DNA of 24,847 bases, taken from the IMG/VR virus record IMGVR_UViG_3300034198_005829, positions 1-24,847 of that record, one strand, 5' to 3'. The notes below the pieces were generated by a model. The model was not told the DNA's origin. It saw nothing but the letters and a program-made list of their open reading frames with translations, and did not search any database. The stretch comes from a virus. Positions 15,101-20,667 of the stretch are shown here, piece by piece (the first letter of the stretch is position 1; each line of letters opens with the position of its first letter). A program made the translations under genes and the position numbers.

Positions 15101-17845
15101 GATGCACCAAAGCAAGTCCAAGGCATTAAACTGGACATGACGAAGGCTTATGATGTCTTCAGACAGGAATACGAAGAGTCTACTGGTCAGTCTTGGTCGC
15201 AGGATAAGTTCATGCAGAGAGCCAGAAACTGGCAGTTCTTTGGTGACGAGAATGGCTTTGTAGCCGTCAGACCTCAGCGTTCTGGCTTCGTGAAACTGGT
15301 CGGCATGGCTGGTGACAACAAGTCTAAACTTCGTGGCATCCAGCAGATTCAACAACAGGGTCTGCCTATCTGGGGCATGGTAAGCAAGGACATCAAGGAC
15401 ATGGCGGTCAAGCGTGGTATGCGTGAGCCGAACATGATTGAGCGTACTGTGCTTAAACAGGCTCTGAACTCTGCGGCTCTTGGCGATGCTGAGATTCTTG
15501 GTTACACATCCGACAACGGAGTTAGACTCAGATACCCAGATATCGGTGAGGTCACTAAGTACATGATTGGTAGCCCAGAGTACTACCAGAAATTACGCTC
15601 TGCTTTTGGTGAACAAGTCAAGAGCAAGATTGGATTCCAGCCAGCAGAGGGCGGTGCTGACAGCGTAGCCACAAGAAACAAGATTACTCTGGATACTAAC
15701 GGGGTGCTGTCCAAGTTAGGCATGAACCTAAAGGATAAGACCAAGATGGAAATCTGGATGAGGCATCTGACGGATGACCCTGCTACAGCCTTGGAAAAAA
15801 TCAGAGAAGAAGGTCTTGTCGGCTGGATGAAGAACAGAGCACAAAGCGTTATTGATGCCGAAGTGGAGTCTTGGGACGCTGGATATAAAGAATTAAAGCA
15901 TCAGCAAAAGGTTGCTCAACAGTTTTTAGACAAAGTTGAATCTGGCAAAATTGACACGACTAATTTCATGCCAGCGGAGGGAGACAATTACAGGGGTTCT
16001 CACAAAGCACCTTCTGGAGAAAGTGGAGAAGGCTCTCTTGATGCGATGGATAGAACATATCCAGAAGACATCTACTCTGTCAATGGTGCTAGATACTATG
16101 GCACAAGAGAAAAAAGTGACGCTGAGATGATTAGCATCATTCAAAATCTTCGTGGCAAACCAGATGAATTAGTCTCTGTCTATAGAGCCGTTCCTAAAGG
16201 CACTAAGGGAGAAATCAATGCTGGAGATTGGGTTACTCCTTCCAAGGCTTATGCTCGCCTTCACGGAGGTCGCTGGGAGGAAGGCATGAGAATAATCGAG
16301 AAGAAAGTTCCTGCTAAAGAACTCTTTACAGAAGGCAATTCTATCTACGAATTTGGCTGGAGTCCAAAGAAGAAGTCACGGGCTGATGTTCTTAGAGAAG
16401 AAATCGCAAGCGATGAGAAGTGGATGGAAAGAAGAAGAAGCCAAGCCCCTGTTTTGTGGGAAACAAAAGGAAGCAAAATTTACAGACACAGGATGGACAT
16501 AGAAAGAAGGATTTCTTCCCTTAAGTACGAACTCAATCGAGTTGAACGAGAAGGAAAGACATCGTTCCAGCCAGCGGAGGGTGTCAACGCACCTGTCAAT
16601 GAGGTAAATAGAAACTTTATCTTAGATACAATATCTGGCAATGAAAACAGCCGTCGTGCCTTGGAAGAAGGCATGAAGCAAGCCAAGGACAGAAAGCAGA
16701 ACTTCATAACAATAGATAACATCAACCCAGAATTGCTTCGTGGCGAGGCTGTGGTCATGCACTCACCCGACAACGCTGGTGTTGAGCCTGTCCAGATTGG
16801 TAGGTTTACTGTCAACCCTAGGGGCGGTATGCGTTTTCCGTCAGAAAACCCGACATTAGGTTGGGCTGGAGTTAAGGCTGGTCTTGGCAAACAAATCAAC
16901 GACAACGGAAACTATAACGCTGACAAGGGCAAGGGCTGGAGTTCTGGCGTTGGTCTTATCAAGGGCGAGTATTCTAAGATGAAGGGAACGCACATCGGTC
17001 TTGAGGTGTTCCTACGCAACCTACAGAAATATACGGACAACAATGTCTTAACAGAAAGACAGACAATCCAGATTTTAAAGAATGGTCTTGGTGACATAGG
17101 TGACACTAAGCGTCCGCTTGACACCATCGTTGAGGGCATCCTTGCCAAAAGTGCCAAGCACGAACCCCCGTATACAATCGATGGAAGGAGAACGGCTATC
17201 GAAAAAATGACCGAGACTGACGGCTCTGCATCGCTCTGGAAATATCTTCAGTCTGACCTCACAAAGTTAGAGTCACAAACTGATGGCTTCACTTCCGAGG
17301 GTGTCACAAACGCCAAGCAGTTTATCAAGGCTTTACTTGAGCCTATGTATGAGGCTGTCTCTGACCCCCTCACAAGACACGCTAAGGTTGGAGAGGTGTA
17401 CGGGTATCTGATGTTCAGAAGTCCTGTGACGGAGCCTATGTCTGATGTTCACCCTTCATACAAGTATGCCGTACAGCCAGAAAAGGGAGGCAGTCCTGTG
17501 CAGTTAGATATCTTGTCTACGCCTATGAGTGCTAGGAAGGCATTTACAAACAGGATTACCGCTGGCGAGGTTTCCCCCCTTCCAGAATCTGAGGCTGGGT
17601 TTAAGGTATCCACGGGTCAGAAACATATCCCTACAATGCGTGGCACATTTATGCCAGCGGAGTTCACGGAGTTTAAGTCTGAGCAGTCACCCACGGGTCG
17701 CATCCTGCGTAACGCCAAGGGCTATGTCATCATGTTAGCCAACAATAAGTTCAGAGTCTACAATCCCTCTAAGGCTATCATCGGTGTCTACGGCTCAGAG
17801 GAAGAAGCCAAGAAGCGTATCTACAAGGAAATCCCTAAGCGATGA
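9200..17845 (+). CDS. Giant polyvalent internal virion protein with peptidase and ADP-ribosyltransferase domains
   Basis: At 2881 aa this is about twice T7 gp16 (1318 aa) and takes its position as the last ejection gene. Residues 1-400 are helical. Residues about 395-450 are very Gly/Ala-rich (EGALIGGVLGYASGG) and may enter a membrane. HELFH at 757-761 plus EE at 862-863 indicate a zinc metallopeptidase. Residues about 1000-1260 resemble a block I have seen in large phage proteins. A short unit at 1271-1317 recurs at 2833-2878. Residues about 1320-1560 are charged helices. HGT at 1565 to DGII at 1903 looks ART-like. A clearer ART has R2329, S2348 and E2384. FxPAE motifs occur at 2146, 2256, 2456 and 2817. 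This matches the large polyvalent proteins described in phages, which are injected with DNA to act on the host. I see no lysozyme motif. Confidence 0.75.
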   Translation: MAELYAKPYEVIDTGYNPQQTQQGGQNAEMQSYLESLPPEERQKAMERINSPLSGEELALMAQSGQKAPTLEEYAEIEKWHKGHEISFIDGIGKIAEAGGQVMSDITNAMGSFVNNPSDATSKMPATAVEAFAQGTRNFYGMLAQSGNPDSALFRVKDFLNGTGRIEDRYNQYMEALKFNRDSADLAEGKQTLVMDKDMINHEITQAMAYIADPTLFIPFGKVASTGLRAIGLGEKLTMAGARSAAIKNGILGNTLKWGAGQPLEFLGGAVRNTIDYGLEKAGAAFEATTGMEAKQFAQTARMSGIGFSASAVAGHAVPYASTISDAYIVGSSAKGFGEALTLMGETMSKNKFGRGINSWAAESLEQAEKNGVALSPHAKGLLKTLNAVDPLFAYGWNGLEGAAEGALIGGVLGYASGGEEGMYSGIGAGVALGGVGATAGKAVADVTGGTNVARRAVQAKMVIEGHKVTNPDKAMFFQAMQTTAEARGQDVDLVNGIIAGIDKVAPNFEFHALTPDQFKIEAIRKGYNPFTGKFAEFTALSNEFGSDRASKSKAMYILRSVGGDFVGDSKSFLAALKKASAKDSTNPNKPAGNIPANLRKYTDVAKTFDKLTKTQQDAVLKEIDGQANFSKELGGSTKLREHYDALSWSEAWTDSLVKKFESDREGARKDIIDMLSRETKKNGERTLKGQRLVDKLTAEGFLDRDGKLLRKRNLHQADMTLIEFASTKGGVMRRDADGKTHMYINLNNMGSETFPHELFHTIMRESPMKDHFTKSLIQKLVGSFDAQGNLVRNGEVNVNQLRKFFKKYIDLTSFDEDGTMNPVKAEETMKAVEIALGEYEQSGKNKKISAESRDLLEKYTEEFGAYYFSHWLMGRNRNTLFFGGELKGIEGLVERTKDSFMDFWQSKISKANPEFDFSKGLNESFSRSKGLGRISSMDYYMRDMVRAASNANRDAFKPDSMTLENLRDFEQSNGLRNLTNKDGNRRLNPPERKKQNHALGKEGFKILSGLDKNLRTSKDTIDENGKPVITGRLSEAELDALVKGGIVPRAWADKVNQGYAMLDGTVSNVYSAGYLGFSEQTTDASYPRLYGKDVAFKNRKAILFDIETKIKADGTFYTLFHNIDLAVVEQRGNHLWQNTDYRNLWNGDRGAMEADFFRYISNASKASTDTKKLDSAALLEKGDGLGAQRRDVLQQMAGMALQTGDAYKHQPIAVIPEGIRHSVTTFNIDGLTTPRVEQGARYDIDMKNAHKFIRENWQPDDMRQEKTPVGRVLTHESGFKFTQDANGKVSAYTSVGAKIGTFNSIKEATVAGKNKFNDVYKNHDAEVKKVFEKKNEEAKRFQALDENERQEAIRNGDLFSLERVKNFIGNRKVLRQSREEFIISKVIEAVENPEILKNSVTKALSSTNKTAIQYRKLLQEFVKVGEEEKRLANEHGVLYQQWLKTTDADKRSMLSQKMTENSEAAQVLQVQRPKAKFNLERFELEMQKERVEAFVELQNSMSHLTPEQFTEVVKNELMLTYNPELGGKYKAIKKAHSGIAETLFAKEFDDQTQTGVPIVVVGTHGTRNVELMISRILLDEKLGSRYGTAAGGKAYSSDLGHFMGGSTDTSSSYSGIPPSAFTEYAKNGIPVNRLAEFLGDGAFLNPYGFPESHPVYRLNKAIFELKKNSQKVNDALLFKAQDAYLELFDKGDKLSYDDLLAKAREVQGILSHLKDIRYISDNAHRNLINLTVEAFDKSVRKERQNRISRDEFNDYLNNAEVLVINPMFSPLDEMRVSVDELLGGELKNQDKEIKLPEGKSIKVKYDNELYKEVIKLSQETINTLTDTFNGWMGKTNFENKVKMVIGGKKFYEGSSTVEPAKTWMQIRMLMAFDNPKVIIDPRGYDESKLAPQMIQAINEGHDGIIFKRLRDGGSEDDIYIQLKGNQNKILTIDTSFDSQHIPRKDENGNVLKTGRDIGLALQPDEVDAPKQVQGIKLDMTKAYDVFRQEYEESTGQSWSQDKFMQRARNWQFFGDENGFVAVRPQRSGFVKLVGMAGDNKSKLRGIQQIQQQGLPIWGMVSKDIKDMAVKRGMREPNMIERTVLKQALNSAALGDAEILGYTSDNGVRLRYPDIGEVTKYMIGSPEYYQKLRSAFGEQVKSKIGFQPAEGGADSVATRNKITLDTNGVLSKLGMNLKDKTKMEIWMRHLTDDPATALEKIREEGLVGWMKNRAQSVIDAEVESWDAGYKELKHQQKVAQQFLDKVESGKIDTTNFMPAEGDNYRGSHKAPSGESGEGSLDAMDRTYPEDIYSVNGARYYGTREKSDAEMISIIQNLRGKPDELVSVYRAVPKGTKGEINAGDWVTPSKAYARLHGGRWEEGMRIIEKKVPAKELFTEGNSIYEFGWSPKKKSRADVLREEIASDEKWMERRRSQAPVLWETKGSKIYRHRMDIERRISSLKYELNRVEREGKTSFQPAEGVNAPVNEVNRNFILDTISGNENSRRALEEGMKQAKDRKQNFITIDNINPELLRGEAVVMHSPDNAGVEPVQIGRFTVNPRGGMRFPSENPTLGWAGVKAGLGKQINDNGNYNADKGKGWSSGVGLIKGEYSKMKGTHIGLEVFLRNLQKYTDNNVLTERQTIQILKNGLGDIGDTKRPLDTIVEGILAKSAKHEPPYTIDGRRTAIEKMTETDGSASLWKYLQSDLTKLESQTDGFTSEGVTNAKQFIKALLEPMYEAVSDPLTRHAKVGEVYGYLMFRSPVTEPMSDVHPSYKYAVQPEKGGSPVQLDILSTPMSARKAFTNRITAGEVSPLPESEAGFKVSTGQKHIPTMRGTFMPAEFTEFKSEQSPTGRILRNAKGYVIMLANNKFRVYNPSKAIIGVYGSEEEAKKRIYKEIPKR
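10382..10549 (+). other. Glycine-zipper-like segment of the giant protein
   Basis: Residues about 395-450 contain alternating Gly and small residues (GVLGYASGG, SGIGAGVALGGVGATAG). This pattern is common in pore- or membrane-associated parts of phage ejection proteins. Membrane insertion is inference. Confidence 0.4.
11387..11914 (+). other. Zinc metallopeptidase domain of the giant protein
   Basis: Residues about 730-905. A beta strand with MYINL leads to a helix carrying HELFH (H757, E758, H761). A second helix about 100 residues on has YTEEFGAYYF, with E862 or E863 as likely third zinc ligand. HExxH plus a downstream Glu in an EExxAxxF context is the gluzincin-like arrangement seen in peptidase domains of phage polyvalent proteins. 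The substrate is unknown; self-processing or host proteins are both possible. Confidence 0.65.
13010..13150 (+). repeat. Internal protein repeat, copy 1
   Basis: Residues 1271-1317 begin GRVLTHESGF and end with a charged helix (SIKEATVAGKNKF). The order of strands and helix, and the GR(V/I)L start, match residues 2833-2878 at the C-terminus. The copies have diverged, so the match is at the level of pattern. Confidence 0.45.
13350..15075 (+). other. AT-rich block within the giant gene
   Basis: Hand counts give 18/60 G+C at 14161-14220 and 19/60 at 14401-14460. Flanking samples are 30/60 at 12961-13020 and 32/60 at 15361-15420. The reading frame stays open throughout. The block covers the coiled-coil region and the first ART-like region. 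Limits are approximate. Confidence 0.6.
13877..15034 (+). other. ADP-ribosyltransferase-like region of the giant protein
   Basis: Residues about 1560-1945. VVVGTHGT (H1565-T1567) starts a beta strand as in HGT/HGS-type ART-like domains, and AINEGHDGIIF (D1903) with a following beta strand resembles their C-terminal end. About 300 residues between them are longer than usual and probably contain an insert. No clear catalytic Glu is assigned, so it may be inactive or a different fold. Confidence 0.35.
15635..17662 (+). repeat. Four FxPAE motifs in the C-terminal part of the giant protein
   Basis: The motif F-(Q/M)-P-A-E occurs at residues 2146-2150, 2256-2260, 2456-2460 and 2817-2821. The nucleotide positions are 15635-15649, 15965-15979, 16565-16579 and 17648-17662. 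Three are followed by Gly. They bracket segments of 105, 195 and 356 residues that have unrelated sequences, so they look like boundary tags, not duplicated domains. Confidence 0.7.
15980..16384 (+). other. R-S-E type ADP-ribosyltransferase domain of the giant protein
   Basis: Residues about 2261-2395. Core elements are in the expected order: YRAVPKG with R2329, GDWVTPSKAYARLHG with S2348, and VPAKELFTEGNSIYEFGW with E2384. An upstream YRGSHKAP / YPEDIYS / RYYG stretch is typical of phage ART domains of this kind. There is no Glu two residues before the catalytic one, so arginine specificity is not implied. The target is unknown. Confidence 0.62.
17696..17833 (+). repeat. Internal protein repeat, copy 2
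   Basis: Residues 2833-2878, beginning GRILRNAKGY and continuing FRVYNPSKAIIGVYGSEEEA, form the extreme C-terminus of the giant protein. They correspond in pattern to residues 1271-1317. The unit looks like three or four strands plus one helix. Confidence 0.45.
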
Positions 17846-18147
17846 GCCAAGACCCACAGTCCCTCGATGTCATCGCAGAAGAATTCAAGAAGACAGGCTG
17901 GCTGTTTGCTGTCCTTGGTGCTCTTGGGATGCTTGCTAGGCTTATACTTACTGACGAGAAGTACGAGATTATGCGATGGACTAGGATGGTTCTGGCTGGT
18001 GCTATCGTTGGGGTGGTCTGCTACTTCGCCCTTGCTAACGCTGATATAGACCCTTTCTACAAGAGCGTCCTGTGCAGTATCTCTGGCTCTATTGCTCCAG
18101 AGGTATTCAACTGGGCTAGACGCAAGTTCCTACAGAAAACTAAATGA
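17842..18147 (+). CDS. Holin-like membrane protein (superfamily III / LydA-like)
   Basis: This 101-aa protein has three hydrophobic stretches: about 19-37 (GWLFAVLGALGMLARLIL), 48-66 (MVLAGAIVGVVCYFALA) and a weaker one at 71-88 ending in SGSIAPEVFNWARRK. The final APEVxxWARR pattern is like LydA-type phage holins. Holins set lysis timing by forming holes in the inner membrane. It overlaps the giant gene (ATGA) and the following spanin-like gene (ATGA), which makes a compact lysis unit. No endolysin sits in this cassette. The nearest muralytic enzyme is on the other strand at 22486-22965. Confidence 0.65.
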   Translation: MSQDPQSLDVIAEEFKKTGWLFAVLGALGMLARLILTDEKYEIMRWTRMVLAGAIVGVVCYFALANADIDPFYKSVLCSISGSIAPEVFNWARRKFLQKTK

Positions 18148-18857
18148 GATTCCTAATCCCTGTCCTGTTACTCTGCGGTTGTTCTACTGCACCCATCCCT
18201 ACTACCCACAATCCCATTGAGCCGCAAAACAAAGAGAAGGACACCTACATCCAGAAAGTCGAGTCTGTCGTTTCTGACTCTGCTTCTGCCCTTACTGCTG
18301 TCGTTCCTGTCCTCAATAAAGGAACTGTCAGAGAAGTTGTCGAAGCCCAAGTGACCCGTCTGTCTGGCATCTCTAAGCCATCTGTTGCCAAGGTAGAGGA
18401 GTTCACCCGTATCATCGAACAGAATGACACCAAGGCTGTCCAGAAGGACAAGAAGGAGGCATCCAAGGTGGACGCTGAGACCTCAGCCCTGTACGCTATG
18501 GTAGAGCAGAAGGACTGGGAGATACAGGAGGCTCACGCTAGGGCTGACGGGGAGTTCAAGCAGAAGGTACTCTGGCAGTTCAGCACCGCAGGGCTGGGGC
18601 TGTTTGTGACTGGCTTACTTGTGGTTGCCTTCACCCCGTTCAAGACCAATGGGGTAATCGTGATGGCTGGTGGTGCGTTGGCTATGGCTTCCCTGTGGGT
18701 GTTTGACTCTACTTGGTTTACTTGGATAGTCGGAGGCTCTATAGGCACAGCCGTCCTATGCACGACCTTCGTGCTTATCAAGAAACTTACTTCCAGAACT
18801 CCTCTGGAATCACATCCACAAAAACAGGAGTCCGTTGACCCGCATCAGCCCCAATGA
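18144..18857 (+). CDS. Spanin-like lipoprotein with C-terminal membrane segments
   Basis: This 237-aa protein begins MRFLIPVLLLCGC, a lipoprotein signal with C13 as lipid site; Cys at the -2 position of the lipobox is unusual. Residues about 30-140 are charged and helical, probably coiled coil. Two or three hydrophobic segments follow at about 145-163, 169-187 and 191-213, and a polar tail ends the protein. An outer-membrane lipid anchor plus a C-terminal inner-membrane anchor is the layout of unimolecular spanins such as T1 gp11, which fuse the membranes at lysis, but those have one C-terminal segment. The position after a holin-like gene supports a lysis role. An antiholin or other membrane role is possible. 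The last 71 bp overlap an opposing gene. Confidence 0.5.
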   Translation: MRFLIPVLLLCGCSTAPIPTTHNPIEPQNKEKDTYIQKVESVVSDSASALTAVVPVLNKGTVREVVEAQVTRLSGISKPSVAKVEEFTRIIEQNDTKAVQKDKKEASKVDAETSALYAMVEQKDWEIQEAHARADGEFKQKVLWQFSTAGLGLFVTGLLVVAFTPFKTNGVIVMAGGALAMASLWVFDSTWFTWIVGGSIGTAVLCTTFVLIKKLTSRTPLESHPQKQESVDPHQPQ

Positions 18858-19068
18858 TGTTGAAGTGCATATACTCTTCAGCAGTCTCAAAGTCCATATT
18901 ATCATTCTCCATTAGGTTAGAGATGATACGCTCCGTGGAATAAACAGCAACCACTCCGTTAGGGGTGTTAGTAAGTCCAATAAAGGCGTGAGCAAGTCCG
19001 TCAGCAATAATAATACCATCGTCTAGTTCAGCAAGAAACTCTTCTAGTTTTTCGTTATCGGATTTCAT
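18787..19068 (-). CDS. Small acidic conserved-type phage protein (93 aa)
   Basis: This acidic protein (many Asp and Glu) has the pattern DDGIIIADGLAHAFIGL, then a Tyr-containing helix around ERIISNLMEND, then AEEYMHFNIIGADAG and TPVFVDV. I recall small phage proteins with the same order (DxIxxADGxxxAFxG ... EExxxFNxxGA ... TPVF) of unknown function. This makes the gene credible even though its 3' 71 bp overlap the opposing spanin-like gene. It is the last gene of the leftward transcript and is coupled by ATGA to the winged-helix gene upstream. Confidence 0.72.
   Translation of the reverse strand: MKSDNEKLEEFLAELDDGIIIADGLAHAFIGLTNTPNGVVAVYSTERIISNLMENDNMDFETAEEYMHFNIIGADAGQRTPVFVDVIPEEFWK
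18791..18809. terminator. Possible bidirectional terminator hairpin inside the convergent overlap
   Basis: TTCCAGA, a 5-base loop ACTCC and TCTGGAA form a perfect 7-bp stem. It lies where the two arms of the genome meet and within coding sequence of both converging genes. There is no good U tract on either side, only GTTTCTT after the stem on the - strand. Termination is therefore uncertain. Confidence 0.3.
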
Positions 19069-19298
19069 TTGATTCGGTAGTGGGGAATAGGGCGAGTTAC
19101 CATCCCAGACTTCACCCGATACATACGGGTTTCAAGAAGATTATTCTTGAGAGCAACAGCAAGTTTACGGGAAATGATAGGCTCAGAAAGATTCCAGAGT
19201 TTCTGGATTTCCCTGCGTGTGTAAAAACCCTTTTCTGGTTTCTCGCATACTGCTTTCCCAAACAGTCTCTCCATAGCCTTGAGGTCTTTAGCGTTCAT
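19065..19298 (-). CDS. Small winged-helix DNA-binding protein (77 aa)
   Basis: The frame is open further upstream, but the start at 19298 (MNAKDLKAMERLF) overlaps the TGA of the phosphoesterase gene (ATGA) and fits the coupling seen across this operon. Residues about 26-58 (TRREIQKLWNLSEPIISRK and following helix NNLLE) look like helix-turn-helix, followed by a basic hairpin (RVKSGMVTRPIPHYRIK) as wing. It is probably a transcription regulator of the phage, but its operator cannot be identified. Confidence 0.62.
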   Translation of the reverse strand: MNAKDLKAMERLFGKAVCEKPEKGFYTRREIQKLWNLSEPIISRKLAVALKNNLLETRMYRVKSGMVTRPIPHYRIK

Positions 19299-20032
19299 AG
19301 TCCTTTGATAGAGTAGATGAATTCTTTGCCGACACGATGGGCTTGCCAGACCTTCCAGTCGTTTCCTTGGGTGAACCCATAAGTCCAGCCCGACCCCCAT
19401 TTGCTGGTGGCTAGGCGGTTCTTAGCGTAGTCGGGGGACTTACCACATAGGCAACCACCAGAGAAGCCCACAGCACCCCCGTGCTTACGGGCATTGACTT
19501 GCTGGATAGAATGCAGGTGACCCATAATGACAGCACCCTGCGGTTCAGCATAATGGATTGCGTGTTCCTCTACGGCACGGACACCACAGGTATAGCCGTG
19601 GACGAAGGCAACCTTTCCTAATCTGTGTACGCCTTCTTCAGCGTGGTAATCGTAAATCTTCTTGCAACCATTCTTCTTGAGGTGGTTACGAATGTCGTTC
19701 TTGAGGTCGTGGCAGTAGTCTACCATCATCCCGTGCGTAGAGCCGTTGATAATCTGGTCGAGTCTGTCATCGTGATTACCGTTTAGGAAAATAGTAGGTT
19801 GGACACGGGTGATGAATTCCTTTCCAGCCTTGACATCAGCCACCAGCGATTCATCTTCTTCTTTGCGTCCTGCACCCCTTCGGATGCTACGGAAATCGAA
19901 GTTATCTCCTAGGTGGATGACCTCGTCTGGGTCGAACCATTTTAGGAATTTGTAAAACTGCTTGGCAACATCTTCATCGATGTGGTCTCCGTGGTTATCG
20001 CCCACGGCTACGAACTTAATTAGTTTGCTCAT
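19295..20032 (-). CDS. Calcineurin-like metallophosphoesterase
   Basis: With the start at 20032 (MSKLIKFVAV) the protein has 245 aa. All the motifs of the family are present in order: GDNH (D12, H14), GDNFD (D43), GNHDD (N86, H87), HG (H145) and GHLH (H172, H174), which bind two metal ions. This family hydrolyses phosphomono- or diesters, and phage members act on nucleic acids or on nucleotides. The protein lacks the extra domains of SbcD/Mre11 and has a Cys-containing insert near GGCLCGKS. An upstream open stretch to 20158 was rejected because it covers the end of the next gene. The start overlaps that gene by 17 bases. Confidence 0.82.
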   Translation of the reverse strand: MSKLIKFVAVGDNHGDHIDEDVAKQFYKFLKWFDPDEVIHLGDNFDFRSIRRGAGRKEEDESLVADVKAGKEFITRVQPTIFLNGNHDDRLDQIINGSTHGMMVDYCHDLKNDIRNHLKKNGCKKIYDYHAEEGVHRLGKVAFVHGYTCGVRAVEEHAIHYAEPQGAVIMGHLHSIQQVNARKHGGAVGFSGGCLCGKSPDYAKNRLATSKWGSGWTYGFTQGNDWKVWQAHRVGKEFIYSIKGL

Positions 20033-20222
20033 TGGAAATATCGAATGTGTCGTTACGCAAAACTTTGAATTGGTCTGTACGCATATGACGGATGACACCA
20101 TCCTTCTCAAAGACAATAGCAAAGATATCGTTAGACCAAGTCCCGCCATCCCGCACATACATCAGCCAGCCATAACCGATGTCGGTGCTGACTGGGATGG
20201 GGTTGCGGAATTCGTGAATCAT
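20016..20222 (-). CDS. Small hypothetical protein (68 aa)
   Basis: A beta-rich 68-aa protein (YGWLMYVRDGG, IFAIVFEKDG) with a short charged tail. The start overlaps the stop of the coiled-coil gene (ATGA), and the 3' end overlaps the phosphoesterase by 17 bases. It has no membrane segment or motif. It is accepted as real from its tight packing in the operon. Confidence 0.6.
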   Translation of the reverse strand: MIHEFRNPIPVSTDIGYGWLMYVRDGGTWSNDIFAIVFEKDGVIRHMRTDQFKVLRNDTFDISNEQTN

Positions 20223-20464
20223 TTTAGATTACGGAGATGTTCTAGGTCTTCAAGGCAACGCAACCAGCGTCCGTGGTCGCACTCAGCCTCAATCTTCCAG
20301 TAATTAACCCTGCCCTTGAGAACCTCTACCTCAGCCTTGAGGCGGGTGTTCTCCTCTGCTAAGGCACGGCACTCGATGCCTAAGTTCAGTACGCTCTTGG
20401 CTAGGCTAGTCTTGATTGGGTCTTCAAAACTATGTTCGTAGAAGACTAACTTTGGGGTGTCCAT
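20219..20464 (-). CDS. Small coiled-coil protein (81 aa)
   Basis: The start at 20464 (MDTPKLVFYEHSF) was chosen because an upstream start at 20497 would overlap the preceding gene by 52 bases instead of 19. Residues about 30-55 (ALAEENTRLKAEVEVLKGRV) form a leucine-zipper-like heptad pattern, so the protein probably forms a dimer. The C-terminus is charged and has Trp and Cys residues. Function is unknown. Confidence 0.58.
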   Translation of the reverse strand: MDTPKLVFYEHSFEDPIKTSLAKSVLNLGIECRALAEENTRLKAEVEVLKGRVNYWKIEAECDHGRWLRCLEDLEHLRNLK

Positions 20465-20667
20465 TTGTTCAGAGGTTTTGCAAAAAGTACAGCCCACCGA
20501 TTTTTGTTGGAATCAAAGCACGAAGCGGTGATAGAACGCTCCCAGCCTGTCTGCTTTTTTCCAGCCAGAACGCTACCCGTTCGTTTCGGTAGCGAACTTC
20601 TTCCACTAGGTCTCTGCTCATTTGGGAGTGCAAGTAACTGCTTTGCATATTCGCTTAGTTTGGGCAT
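20446..20667 (-). CDS. Small basic hypothetical protein (73 aa)
   Basis: This basic protein (many Lys and Arg, for example RPSGRSSLPKRTGSVLAGKK) has no membrane segment. The start overlaps the 3' end of the HTH gene by 13 bases. The charge suggests nucleic-acid contact, but nothing more can be said. Confidence 0.5.
   Translation of the reverse strand: MPKLSEYAKQLLALPNEQRPSGRSSLPKRTGSVLAGKKQTGWERSITASCFDSNKNRWAVLFAKPLNKWTPQS

Noticed and set aside
19299-19400. Longer N-terminus for the winged-helix protein
   Set aside because: It would overlap the phosphoesterase gene by about 100 bases. The start at 19298 fits the ATGA coupling of the operon.
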